In this document: piece after piece, positions 31,102 through 41,200 of the stretch
How positions within the stretch are numbered: the first letter of the stretch is position 1
Layout of the letters: every line of letters starts with the position of its first letter
Source: Verrucomicrobiota bacterium
GTDB lineage: Bacteria; Verrucomicrobiota; Verrucomicrobiia; Limisphaerales; SXTU01
NCBI GenBank assembly: GCA_016871445.1
Contig: VHDH01000002.1
Location: 1 to 64,000, forward strand
DNA: 64,000 nucleotides
Direction of reading: 5' to 3'
The notes under the pieces: model-generated
What the model was told of the DNA's origin: nothing
Seen by the model: only the letters and a program-made list of their open reading frames with translations
Database searches by the model: none
Translations under genes and position numbers: made by a program

Positions 31102-33108
31102 ATGAAGACGCCGAAGCTTCTCCTTGCCGCTGCCGCGCTTGCCCTCCCGTTGAGTTTGCACGCGCAAAAAATTACTTACGACGAGCACATTCTTCCGCTT
31201 TTCAAGAACCAATGCCTCAAGTGCCACAATTCCGACAAACCCAAGGCCGACGTAGACCTCTCCACCTATGGCGCGCTCATGCGGGGCGGTAGTTCGGGCA
31301 GCATCGTGACTGGCGGCGACCCGGACGGCTCCGTCCTTTACAAGGTCACCACGCATGCGGCAGAGCCAACCATGCCGCCCAAAAACAAGCTGGCCGATAA
31401 AGAACTTGATCTCATCAAGAAGTGGATCGCTGGTGGCCTGCTCGAGAACTCCGGCAGCAAAGCCGTCACCTCCAACCGCCCAAAAGTGGATCTGAGCCTC
31501 AGCGGGGCGTCGTTCGATAAGCCCGAGGGCGCGCCGCCCATGCCCGGCGACCTATTGTTAGAGCCGGTCCTCCGCACTCCGCGCACCAGCGCCAGCACGG
31601 CGTTGGCCGCCAGCCCGTGGGCGCCGCTTGCCGCACTAGGCGGTCAAAAACAAGTGCTGCTCTACAACACGGACACGCTCCAGCTCGCGGGAGTGCTCCC
31701 GTTTCCAGAGGGCTTTCCGCATGACGTCAAGTTCAGCCGAAACGGCAAGCTATTGCTCGCCAGTGGCGGGCGCGGCGCGAACAAGGGATTGGCCGCTGTC
31801 TGGGACATCACCACCGGCGAACGTATCCTCACCGCCGGTGATGAGCTCGATGTGGCGCTTACGGCTGACATTTCCTCGAACCAGAAGTGGATCGCCCTCG
31901 GCGGACCGGACCGGCTGGTAAAAATTTACGCCACCGCGACCGGCGAACAGCTCTACAAAATGAAGAAGCATACCGACTGGGTGCTCGCCGCCGAGTTCAA
32001 CCACACGAGCACCTACCTCGCAACCGGTGACCGTAATGGCGGCGTGATCGTGTGGGACGCCGAGGCCGGCCAAGAGGTGCAAACCTTCACTGGCCATCGC
32101 GCCGCCATCACCTCGCTGGCATGGCGCTCGCCAGACCTGCTCGTTTCCGCCAGCGAAGATGGCACCGTCAAGACTTGGAGTGTGAAAGAGGCCGTGCAGG
32201 TCAAGACCGTCAACGCTCACAACAGCGTGACCGGCCTACGCCTGACCGTGGACGGCGCGATGGCCACCTGCGGTCGCGACAAGACCATTTCGACTTGGGA
32301 CAAAGAAGGTAACAAGGGCAAAACCTTCACCCTCACCAACGACGTGCCCGTTCGCGCGACGCTGACCCACGACGGCAAACGCGTCATCGCGACCGACTGG
32401 ACAGGTAAGGTGTACGCTTGGAACGTCGCCGACGGCAAGGAACTCACGGGCCTTTCACTCAATCCGCCCACCATCGCTGAACAGCAGCAAATCGTGGCCG
32501 AAAATATCTCCGCTCTGGAAGCCGCACTATTAAAACTCAACGCCACGCTCACCGAGAGCACCGTTGCCGTCGGAAAAGCCAAGACCGACCTTGAGGCCGC
32601 AAAAGACGACAACGCGAAACGCTCCCTCACCCTCGCCGCCGAAGTCGCTACCAAGAAGCAAGCCGACGCCAAACTCGCTCTTGAACAAGCAGACGCCGAG
32701 TTAAAAAATGCAAGGAGTGGGGTGGATCGCCTCAAGCTAGGCGCGTTCTACGCGAAGTTCTGGCGCGCAAAGGAAGATTTCACCGCAAAGAAAGACGAGC
32801 AGAAGCGACTCCTCGCCACCGTCGAGTCCGCCAACGCCGCCATCAAACAAGCTGAGACCGACCTAAAGGCTGCCAAGAAAGTTAAGACCACGACTAAGGA
32901 GGAGAAGAACCAGCTTGCGAAACGCATCACAGATTTAGAGAAGAGCATCACGGACAACAAGAAGCTTGCCTCCAACTCAAAGTCCGCTGCTGAGAAGTTA
33001 GTCAAGCCGTTAGCTACTGAGGAGAAAAGGGTACAGGCCATGGCCGCCGAATATCAGAAGCTAAAGGCCGTCTCCATCCCAGCTTCGGTCAAATCCGCCA
33101 AGCTTTAG
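31102..33108 (+). CDS. Planctomycete-type cytochrome c domain + WD40 repeat protein with C-terminal coiled coil
   Basis: YDEHILPLFKNQCLKCHNSDKPKADVDLSTYGALMRGGSSG (CXXCH); WD40-like TGDRNGGVIVWDAEAG, SASEDGTVKTWSVKE; Lys/Glu/Ala-rich helix at about 32500-33100. Confidence 0.9.
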   Translation: MKTPKLLLAAAALALPLSLHAQKITYDEHILPLFKNQCLKCHNSDKPKADVDLSTYGALMRGGSSGSIVTGGDPDGSVLYKVTTHAAEPTMPPKNKLADKELDLIKKWIAGGLLENSGSKAVTSNRPKVDLSLSGASFDKPEGAPPMPGDLLLEPVLRTPRTSASTALAASPWAPLAALGGQKQVLLYNTDTLQLAGVLPFPEGFPHDVKFSRNGKLLLASGGRGANKGLAAVWDITTGERILTAGDELDVALTADISSNQKWIALGGPDRLVKIYATATGEQLYKMKKHTDWVLAAEFNHTSTYLATGDRNGGVIVWDAEAGQEVQTFTGHRAAITSLAWRSPDLLVSASEDGTVKTWSVKEAVQVKTVNAHNSVTGLRLTVDGAMATCGRDKTISTWDKEGNKGKTFTLTNDVPVRATLTHDGKRVIATDWTGKVYAWNVADGKELTGLSLNPPTIAEQQQIVAENISALEAALLKLNATLTESTVAVGKAKTDLEAAKDDNAKRSLTLAAEVATKKQADAKLALEQADAELKNARSGVDRLKLGAFYAKFWRAKEDFTAKKDEQKRLLATVESANAAIKQAETDLKAAKKVKTTTKEEKNQLAKRITDLEKSITDNKKLASNSKSAAEKLVKPLATEEKRVQAMAAEYQKLKAVSIPASVKSAKL

Positions 33109-33421
33109 AAGGGGGAATGCCCGGGGACAGGTCGACACTTTCTGTTGCTCCGTTTTTCGTGGGCGATGTTGAGTCTGAGTTCCACCTAATCAAGCTACAA
33201 GGGATGGTCAACTTTACGTCCTCATAAATTACCCGAGGCTCAGAGCTATTTCATGAATAGTAGGATTACAGAACTGTGCGTGGGCGAGGCGGCTGGTCCA
33301 TTGGGAAACTATGCGAACTTCACCCCGGACGACATGGTGGTTCCTATGCCCTAAATTTTCCACTGGCAATTCGGAGGCGTGCGGACTAGGAGTAATCCGT
33401 AAGTTTGGTGTTGTACCCGAC

Positions 33422-33513
33422 GTTCCCATTAACGTCGCAATGGGAACTCAGCCAGCCGTGAGCGGCTGGGCGCAAGCTAAGGGTCCTATTTTCAAAATGA
33501 CTGCCGCACGAAC
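33422..33513 (+). promoter_or_regulatory. Structured 5' leader of a prepilin gene, possible GEMM (c-di-GMP)-like riboswitch
   Basis: Hairpin gttcccatt/aatgggaac (33422-33430/33439-33447), then ccagccg-tgag-cggctgg (33452-33469), then gcgcaagctaagggtc...gactgccg, resembling GEMM P2 + GACGCAAAGCC + GGGTC...GCCG. Confidence 0.38.
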
Positions 33514-34272
33514 ATGAAAAGCAAATCACCAAATAACTCCCACGCGGGGTTTACGCTCATCGAACTTCTCGTCGTCATCGCCATCATCGCGATTCTGGCG
33601 GGCATGCTGCTACCGGCGCTGAGCAAGGCCAAAGCCAAGGCCCACGACGTGTCTTGCAAAAACAACCTGAAAACCTTGGCCTTGGCATCGGTGCTTTACG
33701 GGCAGGACTATGACGACATTACCCCGATTACCTTCGGACCCACTACAGGGCCTACATCAATCGGCGCTTCGGGCGTCTGGTATCGCTCGCTGGGATTTTA
33801 TGTTGGTAAAGCAGGTAACTTGGCAGCTGGACGCGCAGGCAAAGTCTTCGAGTGCCCAGGCTTTAAACCCTTTGCGGCGCAAAATACGCCCGGTTTCATC
33901 GCCGGCATTGGCATCACTTACGCCCAGAATCGCTACCTGACACAATACCCAAACCCAATCGTGAGATTTGCTCAGATTGACGATCCCACCGAGACTCAGA
34001 TCCACGCGGACACCGATGGCTATAATGCGGTGAACTACCAAGACAACTTGGCATCCTTTCCATCGGGCATTAACACCACGCTCTACCGACACAACGGCGG
34101 AACGGAGATGAGCAGTCTGGGCAACCAATACACCAGACCGCCTCCGGTTGGCTTAGGACTTCCACAGGGGCCACGGTCGGGTTCCGCGAATCTCAACTGG
34201 GTGGATGGTCACGTGTCTCAGCTCAAGTGGACCAACAACATCACCCGGCTTTTCACGATCCAACGCGACTAA
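33514..34272 (+). CDS. Prepilin-type N-terminal cleavage/methylation domain protein
   Basis: [63 protein letters not shown]-terminus. Confidence 0.9.
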   Translation: MKSKSPNNSHAGFTLIELLVVIAIIAILAGMLLPALSKAKAKAHDVSCKNNLKTLALASVLYGQDYDDITPITFGPTTGPTSIGASGVWYRSLGFYVGKAGNLAAGRAGKVFECPGFKPFAAQNTPGFIAGIGITYAQNRYLTQYPNPIVRFAQIDDPTETQIHADTDGYNAVNYQDNLASFPSGINTTLYRHNGGTEMSSLGNQYTRPPPVGLGLPQGPRSGSANLNWVDGHVSQLKWTNNITRLFTIQRD

Positions 34273-34285
34273 TCGTCGGGTAGCA

Positions 34286-35482
34286 TTAAAGACCACGCCA
34301 GATCAGCTCCAACGAGATGAGTGCGTAGCTGGTAGTCAGTGCGGTCTCCTTTTCCCACCAGCGGGCATTAGCGTTTTCCCAAGAACCATCCCGCTGCTGT
34401 AGGTTCATCAGGCGCAGGGCGACTTCGCGACGCCAGTTGACCTTCCGGCCGTCCTTCAGTTCCAGTTCCCACACCTGCGCCGCGCTCAGGCCTTTGGTAA
34501 GCAGGTGCAGGTAGTAGTAAAGGCCCTGCGGCCCCATGCCGGGGTTTTCCTCTAGCGTGTAGTTGGCGCGCAACCAGTCCAGCACGGCGGTCACGCGAGT
34601 GTCATCCCGTTTGAGGTCGGCGTAAATGTAGCTGAGCAGGCCCGCGTAGCTCGCGCTGCCATAAGATCGGAGCGCCACGCGGCCGGTCTGCGAGTTGGTC
34701 ACCCCGCCGGCCATGCTGTGGCCGGGGTAGTAAATGAAGCCGCCCTTGTTGGCCGGGTCTGCGGAAGCCCATGACTCGGGGTTCGAACCGGGTAGGTTCT
34801 GGCAATGCTGGAGGAACCGGATGGCCGCCTGCCAGTCGAGGTCCTTCGCATCCGCCGCCTGCGAGTCGGCCACGAGGCGCTTGCTGTGATGGAGTGCCTC
34901 CAGGGCCATGAGCGTGTTGTTCAGATCCGAGTGCGCATACTTGTTCCCATAGCCCACGCCGCCGTCGAAAGGCGTGTCTAGCCGGCCCTTCTCCCCGAAG
35001 TCAACCTGCGTGCCGACAATGAAGGCGCGGGCTCGGCGGGCAACGGCGTCGTATTCGGGACGGTTCGCAGAGACGAGGGCCAGCAGGGCGAGCGAGGTGT
35101 TGTAATTCGCCATGTTGGTGGCGTAGATGCCGCCGTCGAGCTTGGCGCTGGCGAGCAGGTGCGCGTAGCCGCGCCGGATCTGCGGGGTGGGCTGCTGAAG
35201 GAACTTTCCCGAAGGCTCACCGTTCAGGGCGATGAGCGGCAAGGCCGTGACCGCAGGATGATCGGGGGTGGTCCACCAACCGTTGGAATTCTGATTGGCC
35301 AGCAGCCAGGCAATGCCCCGGTCAATGGCTCGCTGGACCTCGTGCCGAAGAGACTCGTCGTGGCCGAACGCCACGGGCACAGGAGCGCGCTTCGGGGCAT
35401 CGGCGGCGAAGGCTGGCACCGCAAGCAGCGTGGCGAGGGCAAACTTGGCGGAAAGTTTCAGATTCATGGCAAATGCATTCAA
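34286..35482 (-). CDS. Secreted prenyltransferase/squalene oxidase repeat (terpenoid-cyclase-like alpha-toroid) protein
   Basis: AIDRGIAWLLANQNSNGWWTTPDHPAVTALPLIAL; QQRDGSWENANARWWEKETALTTSYALISLE; N-terminal signal peptide. Confidence 0.8.
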   Translation of the reverse strand: MNAFAMNLKLSAKFALATLLAVPAFAADAPKRAPVPVAFGHDESLRHEVQRAIDRGIAWLLANQNSNGWWTTPDHPAVTALPLIALNGEPSGKFLQQPTPQIRRGYAHLLASAKLDGGIYATNMANYNTSLALLALVSANRPEYDAVARRARAFIVGTQVDFGEKGRLDTPFDGGVGYGNKYAHSDLNNTLMALEALHHSKRLVADSQAADAKDLDWQAAIRFLQHCQNLPGSNPESWASADPANKGGFIYYPGHSMAGGVTNSQTGRVALRSYGSASYAGLLSYIYADLKRDDTRVTAVLDWLRANYTLEENPGMGPQGLYYYLHLLTKGLSAAQVWELELKDGRKVNWRREVALRLMNLQQRDGSWENANARWWEKETALTTSYALISLELIWRGL

Positions 35483-35916
35483 CAGTGGGGACTGCTATCA
35501 CAACTAAATGTTTAACGCGAGCGAGAAGGTGTGTAGCCATGCGATGGGTGAATTGACTTCGCACGCGGCTTCGCGGACAAATTCGTCGTGACCAAGAGCC
35601 ATACCGCTCATAAGCCTACCGCAAATTCGCGGGATACGGGGGAACCGCATGGAACTGCATCTTACTTTTGCTTGATCCGGCATGCACGGACAGTGGGTGA
35701 ACCAATCGACCTATACGTCGATAAGGCTCGTCGGCAGGCGGCGGGTAACTGGGCGGCACGGCAACTGAGCAAACTCAAAGCGAGCTGGGCGATGCCTGTT
35801 CCGGCCCGGAATTTTTACGCCGTCACTAATAGCGACACCGTTCGTGTGAACGACCAATTCCTCCCCCAATCCGCACCGCGTAGGAGACGAAGTGATGGGT
35901 ATCCATTTGGATTCCA

Positions 35917-35944
35917 CCTTTCGCCTTTCACCCTTCACCTGGGC
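35917..35944. repeat. Short heptamer-type imperfect tandem repeat
   Basis: cctttcg cctttca cccttca cctgggc, just upstream of the VWA-like gene. Confidence 0.45.
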
Positions 35945-35985
35945 CAGGGCCTGCTTGCGTCAGCCCTTACCCTGGAGGACGTGCC

Positions 35986-38178
35986 TTGACAACTTGGTCT
36001 TTCGCCTCATCACCGTGGCTCATTTTACTCGGCGCAGCTGTATGGTGCGGGGCAGCGTGGCTGTGCTGGCAGAATGCCGCGCGACGCGGCGGCAAAGCAG
36101 CGGCGTTCATGGAAGCGCTGAGGCTGTTGATCATGACGCTGCTGGTCTTCACGCTATTCCGGCCCGAGCTAGTGCGGCGCATTGAGCGCAAAGAGTCGCC
36201 GCAAATCGCTGTGCTGCTCGACGCTTCCGGCAGCATGGCCACACGCGACGTGCGCGGCTACTCGAACGTGCTGACCCGCGCTGAATGGCTCGCCGACCGG
36301 CGCGCAACGAACGCTTGGAAACCACTCGAAAAGTCCGGCAAGGTGATCATCGAAGACTTCTCCGCGCCACCGGCGGACACAAATTTTGCAGTGCAGGCAG
36401 AGGCTGGCACGGACTTGAGCGCGGCTCTGGAAACATCACTGCAACGGCACCAGAACCTCCGCGCCGTGCTGGTGCTAACCGACGGTGATTGGAACGTTGG
36501 CAAGCCGCCGCTGCTCGCTGCGTCGCGGTTCCGGGAGACGGACACGCCCATATTTGCCGTGGGCGTCGGCGCGGAACAGCCTTTGCCGGATTTGATTTTA
36601 GAGCGCGCCACCGCGCCAAGCTACGGCCTGATCGGTGAACAGATTTCCATCCCGTTCCGCATCGCAAGCTACCTGCCGCGCGAGGTGAAGACGCAACTCA
36701 TCATTGACGCGGGAGATGGTGAAGAAGTGCGTAAGGAGATCACCATTCCGGCGGGCGGGCAGTTGCAGGACGCCATCGTCTGGTCACCCCGCAAGGTCGG
36801 CGAGCAAACCGTCGCGCTGCGCCTGCCACCCGAGACTGACGAGACATTGGCGGACAATAACGCGCAACAGTTCCGCATCGCCGTGCGATCAGAGACGCTC
36901 AAGGTACTCGTGGTGGACTCGCTGCCGCGCTGGGAATACCGCTACCTCCGCAACGCCCTCGAACGCGACCCCGGCGTGGAATTGCAGTGCGTGTTGTTCC
37001 ATCCGTCGCTTGGGCCGGGCGGCGGGCGCAGCTATCTCTCCGCCTTCCCGGGCACGAAGGAGCAACTCCAGCGCTACGATGTAATTTTCCTCGGCGACGT
37101 GGGCCTCGGCGAAGGCGAATTGAAGGAGTCCGACACCGCGCTGATTCGCGGCCTCATCGAGCAACAAGGCAGCGGCCTCATCTTCCTGCCGGGCCGACGC
37201 GGACGGCAAATGTCCCTGCTCAACAGCCCGCTCGCGGACCTTGTGCCCGTGCAGCTCGATGACAAGCGCCCCGACGGCGTCGCGTTGCAAAACGAAGTCC
37301 CGCTGCTGCTTTCGGCCACCGGCAAGGGCCATTTGCTCACGCGCTTCGATGGTGACGAAAACCGCAACGACGAGATTTGGAAGAATCTGCCCGGCTTTTA
37401 CTGGAGCGCCGCCGTGGAAAAAAGTCGGCCCGGCAGTGAGGTGCTGGCTGTGCATGCCTCAATGCGCAATGCGTGGGGCCGGGTGCCATTGCTAGTCACG
37501 CGCCCCGCGGGCAGCGGCAAGGTGCTCTTTATGGGCACAGACAGCGCGTGGCGCTGGCGGCGCGGCGTCGAGGACAAGTGGCATTACCGCTTTTGGAGCC
37601 AGGTCGTGCGCTGGATGTCCCACCAGCGCCACCTCGCCGAGCGCGCGGGCATGCGGCTCACCTTCAGCCCCGAAACGCCGAACGCCGGCGACACCGTCTT
37701 CCTCCAAGCCACGGTGCTCGATGCAAGCGGCTTCCCACTGGAAAAGGGCAAGGTCGACGGCAAAATCATTTCGCCCGGCGGCCGCACTGAGCGACTCGAT
37801 TTCGCCGCGCTCGATGGCGGCTGGGGCGTGTTCAAATCTGGCTTCGTGCCCAAGCAGGGTGGCCCGCACAAAATTCTCCTCACCGCCGATGCCGCCGGTC
37901 GCAAGCTGGAGACCGAAATCAACGTAACGCAGCCCGTGCGCGAGAAAGTCGGCCAACCCGCTAACTTCTCTGCCTTGCGCGAACTCGCCTCACTCACCGG
38001 CGGGGCCATCGGCCCGACCGCTGAACTCGCCAGGGTAATCGAGCAAATCACGCTGCTGCCCGAGCCAAAACCATTAGAACAACGCATTCGCCTTTGGGCC
38101 GACCCATGGTGGGCCGGGAGTATGCTCTTCTTGCTGACGGTCTATTGGGTGAGCCGAAAGCTAGCTGGGATGGTGTAG
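35986..38178 (+). CDS. Membrane protein with VWA-like and glutamine-amidotransferase-like regions
   Basis: TTG start; IAVLLDASGSMATRDVRGYSN (VWA MIDAS-like), TFALVLTDGDWNVG-type segment, SLPRWEYRYLRNALERDPGVELQCVLF, GSGLIFLPGRRG; N-terminal and C-terminal TM segments. Confidence 0.78.
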   Translation: MTTWSFASSPWLILLGAAVWCGAAWLCWQNAARRGGKAAAFMEALRLLIMTLLVFTLFRPELVRRIERKESPQIAVLLDASGSMATRDVRGYSNVLTRAEWLADRRATNAWKPLEKSGKVIIEDFSAPPADTNFAVQAEAGTDLSAALETSLQRHQNLRAVLVLTDGDWNVGKPPLLAASRFRETDTPIFAVGVGAEQPLPDLILERATAPSYGLIGEQISIPFRIASYLPREVKTQLIIDAGDGEEVRKEITIPAGGQLQDAIVWSPRKVGEQTVALRLPPETDETLADNNAQQFRIAVRSETLKVLVVDSLPRWEYRYLRNALERDPGVELQCVLFHPSLGPGGGRSYLSAFPGTKEQLQRYDVIFLGDVGLGEGELKESDTALIRGLIEQQGSGLIFLPGRRGRQMSLLNSPLADLVPVQLDDKRPDGVALQNEVPLLLSATGKGHLLTRFDGDENRNDEIWKNLPGFYWSAAVEKSRPGSEVLAVHASMRNAWGRVPLLVTRPAGSGKVLFMGTDSAWRWRRGVEDKWHYRFWSQVVRWMSHQRHLAERAGMRLTFSPETPNAGDTVFLQATVLDASGFPLEKGKVDGKIISPGGRTERLDFAALDGGWGVFKSGFVPKQGGPHKILLTADAAGRKLETEINVTQPVREKVGQPANFSALRELASLTGGAIGPTAELARVIEQITLLPEPKPLEQRIRLWADPWWAGSMLFLLTVYWVSRKLAGMV

Positions 38179-38234
38179 TCCGCAGAGACCTGTTGCCTAA
38201 AAATGGCATCAATTCTTGTCGGAAAAGTCCGGGC

Positions 38235-41200
38235 TTAGGGCACCACCAAGAACCGGTAGTAAAGGTTCTTGTTCGTCAGTGCACCGGAGTGGATGAAGCT
38301 GATCACCCCATCCAGCGGGGCGGTGAGGTTCGTCAGTACCGTCCAATCGGTGGCGGCCAAATTGGTACGATATTGGACCTGATATTTCTCACCGGGGACG
38401 CCGTTGAGGCCAAAGCCGAAGCCCGTGCCGCCGGTGAGCATGCTGGCACCGGGCGGGCGAACGATCTGGAGCGGGGTACTCCCGACCAGCACGCCATTGA
38501 CCGATTGCCGGGCCATAATGTTGTAGGTCACATGCGTCGTGCCAGGGTTCAGCACGCCGAAATACCAATCGCCAGCCAAGCTCGGCAGGCTCGCATTGGT
38601 GCGGAGGCTGATCCATTCCGGGGCGTTGTTCGAACGGGCATTGCCAAAATCGTAGGTCGTCGCGAGCGGGAAGGCGTTGCGGCGCACCACGAGATCGCCG
38701 TTGCCGTTGAGGCCGGTCACCTCGAAGAGCAGCGCCTTTTCCTCGGCGGGCACGTTAAGCTTGTAGAGGGTATTGGGCGCGTTGCCGGGGCTGGTGACGC
38801 CTGCGTGCGTCTGGCCGTTGGCGGAAGTGACAACGGTGTAAGGCGTGGCGTTGGTGACGGTGGCGCGCACGGTGAAGTTCACGGGCGCGTTGTGTGCATT
38901 ATGGACGCCCAGCAGCCACGTGCCCGGCGTGAGCGCGTTGGTGGACGCGCCGTTGGTCACGAGGAAGATCTGCTCCGTGCCGACGAACGGGTTGGCGCTG
39001 GCGTAATCGAAGCCACCGGGCCCAGGCAGCGATGCTGGACCGTTGGAGCGGCGCAGGTAGAGGTTCACGTTGCCGCTGGCGGCGGTGATCTCGAAAAGCG
39101 CAGCGGAGGCGTTGGGCGGGACGACGAACGCGTAGCGGTTCACGGTGGCGTTCGCAAGCGCGAGGCCGTTGACGGGCACGCCGACGGCCAAGTCGGTGAT
39201 CTGCGGCGGCAGTTCCGTGCGGTCAAAGCTGACCTCCACGGTTACTTCGACGGACGCGCCGAGGTTCATCGGCGTGATGGCCACGTAATACTCGCTGCCG
39301 GGGCGCAGCCGGGCAAGCGCGTTGGCGTTAGTGGAAACAACGAACGAGCCGGTGGAAGCACCGCTAAACATCTCACGCGTGCCGGGCTCACCGTCCGCAG
39401 GCACACCAGACGCGTGGAATGAAACGCGCACCGGCCCATTTGCGGTGACGAGGTTGGTGGCGGCGGTGGCAGCGGAGGGCACGGGCACGCGGAAATACCT
39501 CGGCCCAGTGGAGAGGGTGATGGGCGGGAAGGCGGAGCCGGGAGGCAGCGTGAGCGCCACGGTGTTGCTGGCCGCGTAGGAGAAGTTGAGACTCCACGAG
39601 AGCACCATGCCATTGGTGCCGACCACGTTCGTGCCGCCCGCGCGCGTGTCGGTGATCTGCAGCCGCCACGCGGTGTTGGTGATTAGAACGTTGGTAGTGT
39701 TCGTGTAGAAGACGCTCGTACCCCAAGTGGTGTCGCCCACGAATACGTTCAACGACTCCTCGGGTTGATAGAAGTTCTTTGCACGATAACGGAAGATGGC
39801 AGCCTGCCGGTCGCTGGGGTTACCATCCCCGGGGCCTTCCACGGCCACGTAAATGTCCACGCCATCGGTGGTAATGGCCTTCCCGAAGTTCAGGCCGTTG
39901 GTGATGTTGTTCGTGATGACCGAGATGACCGCGAGGGTCTGGAGGTCAATTTCCATCAGAAAGGCGTCGCTCGTCGCGCCACTGCCCACCGTGCCGACAG
40001 CATAGGCGCGATCCAACTCCTCGATGGCGATCAAGCCACTCAACTGACTCGGCCGACCCGTACCGAAGCTGTAACTGGTCGTCAATCGCGGCGTGCCCGC
40101 CAACGTCCAGCTCTCGATGAGGCAATTACTGGCTGCCACACTGCCAGCAAAATAAGTCGCGCCGGCGGCGAGGATGTTCGTGCCATTCACAGCCACAGCA
40201 TTGTAGTGGCCGCTGGTCAGCGAGTTGGTGGCCCAGCGCAGCGTGCCGTTGGTGGTTTCCAAACACAGAAGGAACGGCTGGTTGTTCGTGGTCGACACTA
40301 CGTCACTTATGTTCGTGAAGCCGGCAGCCACGACGTTCGAGCCGTGCATGACGGCGAGCGCGTGGCCGGGCATGTGCAGCGAAGTCGGGGCCTGGACATA
40401 CACACGTGGGGCAACGAACGGCCCGGCCAGCGGCATGGCGGGAGCGGAGATGCTCGTGACCACGCCGGCGGTGAGGCCAACCGTCACGGCAATATTACGG
40501 TTGGCCGGAGTGGGATTGAGCGGGTCGTGGATCCTCACCACCGGTGCGGTGGTATAACCTGCGCCCCCAGAGCCAATTACTAGATTCGTGATCGCCCCCG
40601 AGCCATTGGTCACGGCGCGGATGGATGCCGCCGGCAGATGCCCGTAGGTCCAAACCGGCTGACCGTTGGTGGCAAACTTGGTGAGAAACATGCGGTCATA
40701 TGCGGCAAACCCGCCCACGGAGTTCGTGCTGAACTGCGCGGAGCCGACAGCATAAAGCCAGTTCGTGCCGACCCCGTTAGTGCCGAGGTGTCGGTACGAG
40801 GCGATGCCAGTGAAGGTGTCGCGGCTGGCCGGGCTGTTGCCAGCCAACTCGGTGCCGAACACTGAGTTCGTGATGCCACGCGAAATGAATACGGGCGGCG
40901 CTCCCATGATGGGGCTATTAGTCGGTCCGTTGAAGGGGAAATAGGCTACGAAAGCATTCGTCGGCATGCCAGTTTGGTAGGGTGCGACGACGCGGATGCT
41001 ATTGTTTCCCGAGTCGGCGACGAAGAGCGTGCCAAAGCGGTCCGCCACCAGACCACGCGGAGTATTCAACCGGGCGGTGGTCCCGATTTCGTTGTTTACA
41101 TTGCCCGAAGAACTGCCGGCTATGGTCTGCACCTCTCCGGAGACCGTCACGCGGCGAAGGCGGTGCGACCCAGCGTCAGAGACATAAAGGTTGCCATAGC

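Noticed and set aside
34780-34800. ggttcgaacc tRNA T-loop-like word
   Set aside because: Inside the squalene-cyclase-like CDS, with no acceptor stem or cloverleaf around it
35588-35989. 133-aa ORF upstream of the VWA-like gene
   Set aside because: No motif, repeat-containing C-terminal part; not convincingly coding
38094-39422. 442-aa + strand ORF
   Set aside because: Antisense to the C-terminal part of the giant S8 protein; no family motif
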